Shown one piece after another: positions 7,511 to 16,540 of a DNA stretch of 64,000 nucleotides. This DNA is from JANOZM01 sp031429355 (GTDB lineage: Bacteria; Pseudomonadota; Gammaproteobacteria; Burkholderiales; Burkholderiaceae_E): assembly GCA_031429355.1 (NCBI GenBank), contig JANOZM010000004.1:310001-374000 (forward strand). The letters are read 5' to 3'. Position 1 is the first letter of the stretch, and each line of letters opens with the position of its first letter. Made by a program: the position numbers and the translations under genes. A model generated the notes under the pieces. That model was not told the origin of the DNA and did not search any database. It was given only the letters and a program-made list of their open reading frames with translations.

Positions 7511-8332
7511 ATGAAAGTTAGTTTTGAATTTTTCCCCCCCAACACCGATCAAGGTCTTGAAAAGCTATTGTTAGTTGCTGAAAAACTCGCGGCAGCAAAG
7601 CCCGAGTACTTTAGCGTGACCTACGGCGCTGGTGGTTCGACGCAAGAAAAAACTTTGGCAACAGTGCGAGCGCTACGGGCACGTGGATACGAAGTTGCGC
7701 CACATATGTCTTGCGTCGGCGCTGGCCGTAACACCATTGACTCATTGGTTAGCACCTACCTAGACCTTGGTATAAAACGAATCGTGGCGCTGCGAGGTGA
7801 CTTACCTTCTGGCATGGTGCAAGGCGGAGATTTTCGCTATGCAAGCGACTTAGTGCAATATTTGCGTCAGCAGTATGGCGACAAATTGCATATTGAAGTT
7901 GCCAGTTACCCCGAAGTTCATCCTTCTGCAACTTCACACAAAACCGATTTAGCCGCGCTGCAGGCAAAGTTCGCTAATGGTGCCAACGCTGCCATCACCC
8001 AGTTTTTTTACAATGCCGACGCCTACTTGGATCATGTACAGCAAGCTAGGCAACTAGGTATTGATCAACCGATTGTTCCAGGAATTATGCCCATTCATAA
8101 CTTTTCAAGTATTTCGCGTTTTGCAGAAGGTTGTGGAGCCGAAATTCCACGATGGTTATCAAAACGCATGCAAGAGTTTGGCGACGACTCGGCTTCAGTT
8201 CGAGCATTAGGTTTAGAGGTCGTCGAGCGAATTCTTCGGCAAATAGAAGTCGCAAACATGCACAGTGTCCATTTTTACACAATGAATCAGTCTGAATTGA
8301 GCCTTGAGTTGATTCGGCGACTGAATAAGTAA
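7511..8332 (+). CDS. metF: 5,10-methylenetetrahydrofolate reductase
   Basis: Reduces methylene-THF to methyl-THF, the methyl donor for methionine synthesis, using FAD. The 273-residue length is normal for bacterial MetF. Visible signatures are SFEFFPP at the start with the catalytic Glu, FSVTYGAGGSTQ, the RGDLPSG block, EVASYPEVHP and the ITQFFYNADAYL segment. It lies 22 bases after tlyA and completes a run of methyl-cycle genes after metK and ahcY. No clear terminator with a T-run follows on the plus strand. Confidence 0.97.
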   Translation: MKVSFEFFPPNTDQGLEKLLLVAEKLAAAKPEYFSVTYGAGGSTQEKTLATVRALRARGYEVAPHMSCVGAGRNTIDSLVSTYLDLGIKRIVALRGDLPSGMVQGGDFRYASDLVQYLRQQYGDKLHIEVASYPEVHPSATSHKTDLAALQAKFANGANAAITQFFYNADAYLDHVQQARQLGIDQPIVPGIMPIHNFSSISRFAEGCGAEIPRWLSKRMQEFGDDSASVRALGLEVVERILRQIEVANMHSVHFYTMNQSELSLELIRRLNK

Positions 8333-8374
8333 CATTTCTATTTTGCAGTTCGTACTTGTGAATTTGAACAAAAC

Positions 8375-8395
8375 TGGCAACACTATTTGTTGCCA
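8375..8395. repeat. Hairpin after metF without plus-strand T-run
   Basis: TGGCAACA and TGTTGCCA form a perfect 8-bp stem with a five-base loop in the gap between metF and the HD-GYP gene. On the plus strand it is followed by A residues, so it is not a standard metF terminator. It could stop antisense transcription, where it is followed by a partial T tract. The rest of the 226-bp gap shows nothing recognisable. Confidence 0.5.
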
Positions 8396-8558
8396 AAAAA
8401 CGGCAATTCCTCACACGCGCATGCACCGCTCAACATCTGAAATTGCCCGCCGGTCCGGCTAGGATCGAGTACATAGACCGCTGACCCTTGCGACTCTTTT
8501 AAACCAACCCGTGTCTCGTTAGTATCGATATGAGATTAACGAACAATGGTGCGCACCG

Positions 8559-10211
8559 GTGGAAGCTGTTTCTAAACAACCCGCTACGAATGAACAACAA
8601 GAGTTAGATGTTGACTCGATCGCTGGTCCTATGAGCGAGCTAATCAAAAGATATCAAGTCTTAGTTAAAGACTTGGACTTTGGTATGTTTGTGGCTGAGC
8701 TGGATCGCCCTTGGTTGGACACACCATTTTTGTTGCAAGGCTTCATGCTTGAAAGCCAAGTAGAGCTCGATACAATTGCGAAGTTTTGCGAATCTGTTTT
8801 TATTGATTTTGAATTGTCTAAGCCGGAAGTTAGCGAGGCGATTTTAAAAGCGGACATGCAAAACACGCATGACATGGAGGTGATTGTTTTAGACAGTCAT
8901 CGGCAACCGTTCAATGTGTCGTCAGAAGAAGACGACGAAGCAAAACCAAAGGCAGAGGATCGTTTTGCTCGTAAGCGCGCCGAACGTGTTTTTAAAGCTC
9001 GCTCCGATTTAAACGTAACAAGCGCCACAAGAGAGCGATTCAAAAGCGTCGTGCGGGGATCTGCCTACGGCGTTACCGCTGCAAAACCAAAGCAAGGTGC
9101 ATTTGCAAAACTCTTATCTTGGTTACGAAGAACGCCTGAGCAAGAGCTTCCAACCGATAAACGTGACCGTAGAAAAGAGTCACTTAAAGGAATGATCGAT
9201 CCGAACTTGAAGTTGCGCAATTATCGCGACAAAGTTCGAATTGAAGTTGAAATGCCTCGAGCGCGCGAAACATTTAAGCGAAGCGAAGAAGTGATGTCGA
9301 ACTTTATGTCCGACGTTCGAAGCGGGAAGCCCGCGCAAATTAAACAAGTTCAAGGCGCAGTGATTGACATGGTTGATTCCATGATCGATAACCCTGATGC
9401 ACTTATTTGGATTGCTCGACTGCGGGATGAGGATGTACGAACCTACAATCATGGCGTTAAAGTAGCTTTATATTTAGTGGCGTTCGGTCGTCATTTAGGG
9501 TTCCCAAAAGAAGATTTAGCGTATTTGGGCATGATCGGTATGTTGGCCGATGTGGGCAAAAGTAAACTGCCGCGGGCTTTAATTGAAAAGCCCGGTATGT
9601 TGTCCCCATCCGAATTCGCTTTGATGAAAGAGCACGTAACTATTGGCTTACATGCGCTGAAAAAGACCATGCAATTACCAACGTCTGTCGAGCTTGGTAT
9701 TGCCCAGCACCACGAACGTCTTGATGGCAGCGGCTACCCGTTGGGCTTAAAGGGTGATCAAATTAGTATTTATGGGCGAATGACGGCGATTGCAGACTGC
9801 TTTGCCGCTCTTATTACCCCAAGAACCTATGCAAATCCAGCAGCACCCCAAGAAGCTTTAATGAACATGTTTCAATGGGCGGGTACAGCGTTTCATGAAC
9901 CGCTAATTGAGCAATTTGTTCAGGCGATCGGCGTGTTTCCGATTGGCAGCTTAGTCGAGTTGTCAACGGGTGAAGTAGCGGTAGTTCTGGCTCATAGCCG
10001 CGTAAAGCGGTTAGAGCCTAAGGTGCTTGTGCTTACAAATATCGACAAAAATCCGCTGTCCAAACCGATCGAACTTGATTTACATAAAAGGGTTAAAGAT
10101 GAAGCTGCAAAAGTGACTCGCATCGTGCGGGGCTTACCAGCGGGTGCTTACGGTCTAAAGCTGCGCGACTACTATATGAGTGATGTAGCGAAAGTTAATG
10201 GCTTAGCATGA
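8559..10211 (+). CDS. DUF3391/HD-GYP domain protein with altered HD motif
   Basis: A 550-residue protein of the cyclic-di-GMP phosphodiesterase type. The N-terminal 30-110 region (VKDLDFGMFVAELDRPWLDT) is the DUF3391 domain. A charged linker follows, then the HD-GYP domain from about residue 280. The downstream signature HHERLDGSGYP (H384-H385 onward) and AIADCFAALI are intact. The central HD motif, normally HDIGK, is ADVGK (A330-D331), so one metal ligand is missing and activity is doubtful. The start is a GTG at 8559; an ATG at 8631 would also preserve both domains. The last bases overlap the next gene's ATG, so the pair is probably translationally coupled. Confidence 0.88.
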   Translation: MEAVSKQPATNEQQELDVDSIAGPMSELIKRYQVLVKDLDFGMFVAELDRPWLDTPFLLQGFMLESQVELDTIAKFCESVFIDFELSKPEVSEAILKADMQNTHDMEVIVLDSHRQPFNVSSEEDDEAKPKAEDRFARKRAERVFKARSDLNVTSATRERFKSVVRGSAYGVTAAKPKQGAFAKLLSWLRRTPEQELPTDKRDRRKESLKGMIDPNLKLRNYRDKVRIEVEMPRARETFKRSEEVMSNFMSDVRSGKPAQIKQVQGAVIDMVDSMIDNPDALIWIARLRDEDVRTYNHGVKVALYLVAFGRHLGFPKEDLAYLGMIGMLADVGKSKLPRALIEKPGMLSPSEFALMKEHVTIGLHALKKTMQLPTSVELGIAQHHERLDGSGYPLGLKGDQISIYGRMTAIADCFAALITPRTYANPAAPQEALMNMFQWAGTAFHEPLIEQFVQAIGVFPIGSLVELSTGEVAVVLAHSRVKRLEPKVLVLTNIDKNPLSKPIELDLHKRVKDEAAKVTRIVRGLPAGAYGLKLRDYYMSDVAKVNGLA

Positions 10212-11518
10212 ACGAAGTAAATCAGTCGCGAATGAAACGCGCAAGACTTTCGCCCGATTCGTTTTTGAACGAGTTGCATAGTGTCATCAGTGCTAAAGAA
10301 AAATTCGGCTTCGCTGTGCTTGTGGTTCAACTCAATCGCAGTGATCGAATTTCAGCATTGGCGCAAGATCCAACTTCGCTCGCGGTAATTCGGCAAGTTG
10401 TTGAGCGAATTGAACCCTTGCTAAAGTCACAAGATTATTACTGTGTTGTGGCGCACGATGAGCTGTGGATCTTATTGTCCGATTTAGTTTCTGAATCACT
10501 AGCCACCTTGGCGGCTCAAAGTATTCGGTCTGCTTTAAAACCAGTTTTTAATGTGCAACGATCGGTTAACTCGGTCCGCTCTGTTCGGATGAACCCGGTA
10601 GTTGGGGTTGTTTTGGTCCCTATCGAGCAAACCGATGTTTTAGAAGTTTTGCACCTAATGGACGAAACCGTTGTGCGCGCTCGGCGTAGTGACTCGCTAA
10701 CTTTTGTGCAAAAAGTTTCCGAAGATGGTTCGATTGGCAAGCGTGCCCAACTGGAAGGTGAACTACGACAAGCGTTGTTTAGTAATGAGTTAGAAGTTTA
10801 CTTTCAGCCACAAGTTGACATGCGCACACGGCGTTGCGTTTCGGCCGAGGCCCTAATTCGCTGGACTCGTCAAAACGGTAAGCCTGTAAACGCCGGCCTA
10901 ATTGCGAGCATTTGTGAAGAGACCGGTTTGATGGACCAGCTCACACGATTTGTTCTAAATAATGTGTTGCGATTGCAAGCGAGTCTGCGCAGCCGTGGTT
11001 TAGACATCAAAATTTCGATCAACCTGTCGGCCTATACCCTGACGGACGAAGACTTCCCCGATATGGTGTTACAAGCAGCGCAGACTTGGGGTGTCTCACC
11101 TTCCTGTTTAGTGTTTGAAGTAACCGAAGGTTCTTTAGTTGAAAACGAGCGGGCTGCATTAGCGTTTATGAATCGGCTACGCGAGCTCGGCTGTGAAATT
11201 TCAATTGATGACTTTGGTACTGGTTACTCATCTCTAGCTTATTTAAAAGCCTATCCATTCTCCGAGTTAAAGATCGACCGTGCGTTCGTGCAAGGCTTGG
11301 GTGAGGACGAAAGTAGTGTTAAGTTAATTCGTGTTTTAGCTGATCTTTCTAAAACGATGGGTTTGCGTTGCGTGGCCGAAGGTATTGAAACCGAACTAGC
11401 TCACAATATTCTGTACAAAATGGGTGTTGATCTTGGTCAAGGTTATCTGTACGCACGTGCGTTACCGGCTTCGGAATTTATTACTTGGTCCGATAAATTT
11501 AATCGCCGAGTCGCGTAA
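10208..11518 (+). CDS. EAL domain phosphodiesterase with degenerate GGDEF-like N-terminus
   Basis: A 436-residue cyclic-di-GMP phosphodiesterase candidate. Residues from about 190 form an EAL domain with the expected catalytic set: EAL at about E214, the Asn in SINLSA, the Glu in EVTEG, DDFGTGYSS, LKIDRAF and VAEGIET, so hydrolysis of c-di-GMP is plausible. The N-terminal 170 residues resemble a GGDEF fold whose signature has decayed to AHDEL, so cyclase activity is unlikely. No transmembrane segments are seen. It overlaps the HD-GYP gene by four bases (ATGA), giving a two-gene c-di-GMP module. Confidence 0.9.
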   Translation: MNEVNQSRMKRARLSPDSFLNELHSVISAKEKFGFAVLVVQLNRSDRISALAQDPTSLAVIRQVVERIEPLLKSQDYYCVVAHDELWILLSDLVSESLATLAAQSIRSALKPVFNVQRSVNSVRSVRMNPVVGVVLVPIEQTDVLEVLHLMDETVVRARRSDSLTFVQKVSEDGSIGKRAQLEGELRQALFSNELEVYFQPQVDMRTRRCVSAEALIRWTRQNGKPVNAGLIASICEETGLMDQLTRFVLNNVLRLQASLRSRGLDIKISINLSAYTLTDEDFPDMVLQAAQTWGVSPSCLVFEVTEGSLVENERAALAFMNRLRELGCEISIDDFGTGYSSLAYLKAYPFSELKIDRAFVQGLGEDESSVKLIRVLADLSKTMGLRCVAEGIETELAHNILYKMGVDLGQGYLYARALPASEFITWSDKFNRRVA

Positions 11519-11523
11519 GCCAA

Positions 11524-12147
11524 CTAAAAACTAAAAGATGCGGTTGTGGTCTCTGTGACGATTGTCTGCAAGGGCTGGTCGTGATCTTCGGGAATCCAGT
11601 CGCAGCGGCAAAGTTCAAACGCAACGCCAACGGTGATGGCTTTGTTTTTATTTAAAGTGCGGTCAAAGTACCCCCCACCGTAGCCAAGCCGATAGCCTTG
11701 ATCGTTAAAGCCAACACAGGGAACTAACATTACATCAACCTCCGCTAGCTGGAGCTGAGCTGGTTGCATAATGCCCAATGCTCCTTTTGCGACCGCATCT
11801 TCAGGTTTCCAGAGGCTGTAAACAATGGTGTTGGAGCGGGCATCAATTACTGGAAGTGCCCATTGAACGATAATGCCGTTATTGGTGGTTATCAGTCGAT
11901 TAACCAAATCGCGTATATCCACTTCGTTTTTAATCGGCCAGTACAAACCGACCGTAACGGTTTGGCCTGTCCCGACTAACTTCGATACGATTTGTGCTAA
12001 TTGAGTCACAATTGCCGCGCTAGCCGTTGCGTGTTGCGCCAAAGGCATAGCGCTTCGGCGACTAATTAGTTCCGCTCGCAAGTTACGTTTAATCGCAGCG
12101 AAAGAAATGCAATTGTCGCGTGGTACATTCGACTCAACGCTAGTCAT
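11524..12147 (-). CDS. fau: 5-formyltetrahydrofolate cyclo-ligase
   Basis: ATP-dependent conversion of 5-formyl-THF to 5,10-methenyl-THF, returning the storage folate to the one-carbon pool. The 207-residue protein carries the family signature GYRLGYGGGYFDRTL, the WKPEDA segment and an N-terminal basic helix with LRAELISRR. It is convergent with the EAL gene, separated by only five bases, and divergent from slt. The bacterial gene is also called ygfA. Confidence 0.93.
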   Translation of the reverse strand: MTSVESNVPRDNCISFAAIKRNLRAELISRRSAMPLAQHATASAAIVTQLAQIVSKLVGTGQTVTVGLYWPIKNEVDIRDLVNRLITTNNGIIVQWALPVIDARSNTIVYSLWKPEDAVAKGALGIMQPAQLQLAEVDVMLVPCVGFNDQGYRLGYGGGYFDRTLNKNKAITVGVAFELCRCDWIPEDHDQPLQTIVTETTTASFSF

Positions 12148-12213
12148 TTTATTTTCTGCATTGTTTTGAATTGCTGCTTTTAAGTTTGTGCGTACTACTA
12201 TGAAAATTCGGAT

Positions 12214-14283
12214 ATGAAAAATCGCCGTTGTAATCTTGCCCTAAATTCATCTGCTAGTGCATCGGTTGCGCGGTTGTTTTTTGTCGTTGCGGTCGTGTTT
12301 CTGGCGATTCCAAGTCATGTAAATGCGCAAACTTCTCGTAAAGCTAAACCGGCCCAAGTTTTGTCAGATAGCGCCTTAACGCCTGGTGAGGCTATTAAGC
12401 AAGGGCGTTCGGCAATGCAGCGCAATGATCAAGCGGGCTTGCTTAAGTTGCGCGAAGCTACGGGCACACACGCTTTGGCCCCGTATATCGAATATTGGAT
12501 TTTGCGAGTTGGGCTTATTCAATCGGCCCGTAGCGGGCAACGAGATGCTGCCCTAGAGGATAGTGCCGTGGCCTTTATGGGCAAGCACAACGCTACCGTT
12601 TATGCCGATTTACTAAGGCGCGATTTAATGTTGGTGTTCGGGCGTTTTGGCGATTGGCCTAAATTCGAACAAGCCAATACGCAATGGATTTTGCAAGACG
12701 ATAAAAGTGTTCTTTGTTACGCCCAATTGCTAAAACTAAAAAAAACCAGCTTAATCGATACTGAAAGTTTTAACCAACTTTTTAATAGTAATCAATTTAA
12801 CGAAGGTTGCAACACACTTTCTGACAATTTGGCACAACTGGGGCAAACACAATTGGGCCCCATTCAAGTTAACGATTGGCTCGCGCGCATTGCAGCCGCG
12901 TTGTTTAACGGTAATGTATCTACAGCGCGCAGTTTGGTGATTGGTATCCCTAGTTTGAATGATCGAATTAGCGAGGCAATGTGGATAAAACCATCTGCAG
13001 GTATTGCTGCGCTTCGTAACGATAATGAAGCGCTTGCGGTTCTGTATTTACGCTGGGCTAGCCTAGATTTTGAAGCGGCTGCTATTGCATTACGAGCAGA
13101 GCGCAATTTAAACAACTATGGACTTAGCCTCGCTTGGGCTCAGGTGGCTGCTATTGCGGCGCGTAAAGCAGACGCGCAATCGCATATCTACGCTCAAGAA
13201 GCGGCGAAAGCACGGGGCAACAAAGAGCTGCGGGTATTGCCCGATGAGGTGGGAAGTTGGGCCCTACGTGCCGCGCTACGTGGCAGCGATTGGAAATCAA
13301 TTCTAGTTTTAGAGGCGGCTTTAGGAAGTGAGTTACGCAAAGACTCCACATGGATCTATTGGCGCGCTAAAGCACAAAAAGAATTAGGCCAGCCTAAAGA
13401 GCAGTGGGAAAAAACGTTTGCCAGTATTGCTCCGCAAATTGGGTTTTACGGTCAGTTAGCAGCCGAAGAGCTTGGGCAGTTAACCAGCTTATTAGCACCC
13501 ACAGAAGCTGCAAAACTCGATGTAACAACACAGGCGGTCGTTACCAGCGCACACGTTAAGCGAGCGCGAGAGTTTTACGAGTTAGGTTTGCGTTTTGAAG
13601 GTAATCGCGAGTGGAATTGGGCGATTCGTAACTTAAGTGATATTCAACTCAATGCAGTGGCTCGCTGGGCTGATCAACAAAAACTGTTTGATCGGGCTAT
13701 TTCCACGGCGGAAAGAACCATTGCGCAGCATGACTTTGCGATGCGCTACTTACGTCCTTTTGCCGAACCGTTAAATTCTGCAGCAAAAAATCACTCCCTT
13801 GATCCAGCGCTTGTATTTGGGTTAATCCGCCAAGAGTCGCGTTTTATTGCTGACGTAAAGTCGGTAGTTGGTGCCCAAGGTTTAATGCAGCTAATGCCTG
13901 CTACGGCGCGTTGGGTGGCCAAAAAATTAGGTACGCCCAACTACGAGCAAGCGCTACTTAACCAAGTAGAAACTAATTTAGAGTTCGGTAGTTTTTACTT
14001 TCGTACTGTTATGGATAATTTAGACGGCAATGCGGCATTGGCTGCGGCGGCTTACAACGCTGGGCCGGGTCGTCCCAAACAGTGGCGATCGACCCTTCCG
14101 GCCAAATTAGAAGGTGCCGCTTTTGCGGAAACAATTCCTTTTCACGAAACTCGTGACTATGTTAAAAAGGTGCTGTCTAATTCAGCTTATTATGGATTTT
14201 TAGTTACTGGGCAGCCGCAATCGTTGAAGGTGCGCTTAGGTGAGGTGGCTCCAAAAGTTGCTATCGCTGCAGATATACCGTGA
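12214..14283 (+). CDS. slt: Soluble lytic murein transglycosylase (Slt70-like)
   Basis: Periplasmic enzyme cleaving the MurNAc-GlcNAc bond of peptidoglycan with formation of 1,6-anhydro products. The 689-residue protein begins with a signal peptide (hydrophobic stretch ending near SHVNA). A long alpha-helical superhelix (about residues 60-500) precedes the C-terminal SLT domain. This contains the catalytic Glu in RQESRF (about E541), GAQGLMQLMPATA, and AAAYNAGPGR. Length and architecture fit Slt70. It heads a rightward run with an NDUFA9-like gene and cca, common in Burkholderiales. Confidence 0.93.
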   Translation: MKNRRCNLALNSSASASVARLFFVVAVVFLAIPSHVNAQTSRKAKPAQVLSDSALTPGEAIKQGRSAMQRNDQAGLLKLREATGTHALAPYIEYWILRVGLIQSARSGQRDAALEDSAVAFMGKHNATVYADLLRRDLMLVFGRFGDWPKFEQANTQWILQDDKSVLCYAQLLKLKKTSLIDTESFNQLFNSNQFNEGCNTLSDNLAQLGQTQLGPIQVNDWLARIAAALFNGNVSTARSLVIGIPSLNDRISEAMWIKPSAGIAALRNDNEALAVLYLRWASLDFEAAAIALRAERNLNNYGLSLAWAQVAAIAARKADAQSHIYAQEAAKARGNKELRVLPDEVGSWALRAALRGSDWKSILVLEAALGSELRKDSTWIYWRAKAQKELGQPKEQWEKTFASIAPQIGFYGQLAAEELGQLTSLLAPTEAAKLDVTTQAVVTSAHVKRAREFYELGLRFEGNREWNWAIRNLSDIQLNAVARWADQQKLFDRAISTAERTIAQHDFAMRYLRPFAEPLNSAAKNHSLDPALVFGLIRQESRFIADVKSVVGAQGLMQLMPATARWVAKKLGTPNYEQALLNQVETNLEFGSFYFRTVMDNLDGNAALAAAAYNAGPGRPKQWRSTLPAKLEGAAFAETIPFHETRDYVKKVLSNSAYYGFLVTGQPQSLKVRLGEVAPKVAIAADIP

Positions 14284-14354
14284 ATGATGAGTAATTTTTT
14301 GGCGATGGTCTGCAACTAATTGGTAACAAGAAAATTAACAAGTAAAGGTTTTTT

Positions 14355-15326
14355 TTGCGTAAGGTATTCGTTGCAGGTGGGTCTGGGTTTTTAGGTAGCC
14401 ACATTGTCCATAAGCTAATTCAAGCAGGCATGGAGGTGGTCCTGCCGGTGCGCCGCCGTGATCGGGCAAAGCACTTGGCTTTGCTGCCTGGAGTCGTGCT
14501 CGCTGAGGGCTCGTTGCTAGACGCGACGTTTGCAAAAAAAGCAATGCGAGGGTGCACCGATGTTATTAACTTAGTCGGTGTATTGCACGGCCGTACTGGC
14601 GAACCTGCTGTCTATGGCCCTGATTTTGCAAAAGCCCATGTCGAGTTGCCTAAACTGTTAGCCGACACCGCTATCGAATTAGGTATCCGCCGCTATTTGC
14701 ATGTTAGTGCTCTTGGCGTAACCGCCGATGGTAAGCGTAATTTGCCTTCGCGATACTTGCGTTCTAAAGCGGCCGGTGAGCAATCGTTGCGCAGCGTAAT
14801 GGGTTTGGATCTCACAATTTTTCGGCCCTCGGTTGTATTTGGCCGCGAAGATAAATTCTTGAACTTATTTGCCACTTTGCAAGCGCTGGCCCCGATGATG
14901 ACATTACCGCGTGCAGATGCGCGCTTTCAACCCGTATGGGTCGAAGATGTTGCGGCAGCAGTTGTAGCTTGTTTAAATCAATCGAGCTCGATTGGTCAAA
15001 CCTACGACTTAGTTGGGCCCAAGGTGTATACCCTGCGGGAAATTGTTAAGCTGGCTGGGACATTGTCCGGTCATTCACGACCCGTTTTTGGTTTGCCCGA
15101 TTCTTTAGGCTGGTTGCAAACATTAGCCATCGAATTCGCGCCCGGCCCAACACTAATGTCCCGCGATAATTTCGATTCAATGGCTGTAGAAAATACATCC
15201 AAGCAAGCGTGGCCGCGACAAGTATTTGGTTTTGAACCGAGCTCGCTCGAGTTAATAGCACCCACTTATTTATCACCCGCAGGTTCTGATCCTTTCGATC
15301 CGTTGCGCGCGCGCGCGCGCCGCTAA
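14355..15326 (+). CDS. NAD(P)-binding protein, complex I NDUFA9-like SDR
   Basis: An atypical short-chain dehydrogenase of 323 residues. It opens with the nucleotide-binding motif VFVAGGSGFLGSHIV and continues with VINLVGVLHG and RYLHVSALG, the pattern of the NDUFA9-like family. The catalytic tyrosine region is weak (RYLRSKAAGE), so it may bind the cofactor without being a classical dehydrogenase. The start is TTG 14355 with AAAGG upstream, as no ATG lies close. Its C-terminus RARARARR is encoded by a run of GC dinucleotides, a slippage-prone sequence. Confidence 0.85.
   Translation: MRKVFVAGGSGFLGSHIVHKLIQAGMEVVLPVRRRDRAKHLALLPGVVLAEGSLLDATFAKKAMRGCTDVINLVGVLHGRTGEPAVYGPDFAKAHVELPKLLADTAIELGIRRYLHVSALGVTADGKRNLPSRYLRSKAAGEQSLRSVMGLDLTIFRPSVVFGREDKFLNLFATLQALAPMMTLPRADARFQPVWVEDVAAAVVACLNQSSSIGQTYDLVGPKVYTLREIVKLAGTLSGHSRPVFGLPDSLGWLQTLAIEFAPGPTLMSRDNFDSMAVENTSKQAWPRQVFGFEPSSLELIAPTYLSPAGSDPFDPLRARARR
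15305..15320. repeat. (GC)8 dinucleotide tract
   Basis: Eight GC repeats lie at the extreme 3' end of the NDUFA9-like gene, five bases before its stop, and 11 bases before the cca start. A change in repeat number would shift the stop of the first gene and could affect initiation of cca. Confidence 0.9.
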
Positions 15327-15331
15327 TTACC

Positions 15332-16540
15332 TTGGCCGCTGGCGTCTTACCTGCAACTAGCCAAGTCTATCTAGTCGGTGGAGCGGTGCGCGATCGTTTG
15401 CTCGGTATTGAGGGTGGCGATAAAGACTATGTCGTTGTCGGCGCGAACCCAGAGCAAATGTTGGCCGCTGGTTTTGTACCGGTCGGCAAAGACTTCCCTG
15501 TATTTATTCATCCTCGTGATAATTGCGAATATGCGCTTGCACGGACCGAACGCAAATTAGCCAAGGGCTACCATGGCTTTAGTTTTCAAACCGATACTTC
15601 GGTAACGTTAGAGCAAGACTTAAAGCGGCGCGACTTAACCATTAACGCAATCGCACAAGATGCACAAGGGCAACTCATCGACCCTTATGGTGGGCAAGCC
15701 GATATCCAAGCGCGTGTGCTGCGCCATGTCAGTGAATCGTTTGTTGAGGACCCGGTACGCATTCTACGCACCGCGCGTTTAATGGCTCGCTTAGTTGCGC
15801 GTTATCCCGAGTTCACCGTTGCTCCCGAAACCTTAACCTTGATGAAGTTGATGGTGCAACGAGGTGAGGTCGATGCATTAGTGCCCGAACGAGTGTGGAA
15901 AGAAATTAGTCGCGGTTTAATCGAGGCGCAACCTTCGCATATGTTTAATTTATTAAAGCGATGCGATGCACTACAACGACTGTGTCCCGAGCTGCAATTA
16001 ACCAGCGCGGTTACCCAAGCGCTAGATACAAGCCAATGGCAAAAACAATTGCCAATTCGCTATGCAATGTTGTCATTAGAATTTACTGATGTTGAAGTGG
16101 TAAATCAACGTTGGCGGGTTCCTAATGAATGTGCGGACTTAGCGGTGCTAGTAGCCCGCGAACGTGATGCGTTTTTAGCTTTAGCTCAATTAATTGATAA
16201 GGCTGAAACGAATGGTTCTAAACGCCATGATGCAACTAGCGAAACTGTAGTTTCGTTGTTGGAGCGTACCGATGCATTTCGTAAACCGGCCCGCTTCCAA
16301 CAAGCATTAGTTGCGCTAAACGGGTTTTACAACGAGAGGTTTTCAAGTCAAGCTAAAGAGCGATTAATCGAATTACAAACCGCTGCAACGCGAGTGAACG
16401 CGGGCGAAATTGCTTTGGCCGTTCAACAAAGCCAAACGAACTTAAACACCAATGTAACTGGTGAAAAAAGTGTCCCCGAACAAATCAAAGCAAATGTGCA
16501 CCAAGCGCGCGTGCACGCTGTAGCCCATGTGTTGTCTTAG
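15332..16540 (+). CDS. cca: CCA-adding tRNA nucleotidyltransferase without a recognisable HD site
   Basis: Adds or repairs the 3' CCA of tRNA. The N-terminal nucleotidyltransferase is intact: VYLVGGAVRDRLLG, the metal-binding GGDKDYVVVGA, RRDLTINAIA, and FVEDPVRILRTARLMAR. In Gram-negative Cca the C-terminal half normally has an HD phosphohydrolase domain. Here the segment expected to read like RFATLCHDLGKG is RYAMLSLEF, and the surrounding stretch is shortened, so the HD activity appears lost. Length is 402. The start is TTG at 15332, five bases after the preceding stop. It converges on the MaoC gene with a four-base overlap of stops. Confidence 0.9.
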   Translation: MAAGVLPATSQVYLVGGAVRDRLLGIEGGDKDYVVVGANPEQMLAAGFVPVGKDFPVFIHPRDNCEYALARTERKLAKGYHGFSFQTDTSVTLEQDLKRRDLTINAIAQDAQGQLIDPYGGQADIQARVLRHVSESFVEDPVRILRTARLMARLVARYPEFTVAPETLTLMKLMVQRGEVDALVPERVWKEISRGLIEAQPSHMFNLLKRCDALQRLCPELQLTSAVTQALDTSQWQKQLPIRYAMLSLEFTDVEVVNQRWRVPNECADLAVLVARERDAFLALAQLIDKAETNGSKRHDATSETVVSLLERTDAFRKPARFQQALVALNGFYNERFSSQAKERLIELQTAATRVNAGEIALAVQQSQTNLNTNVTGEKSVPEQIKANVHQARVHAVAHVLS

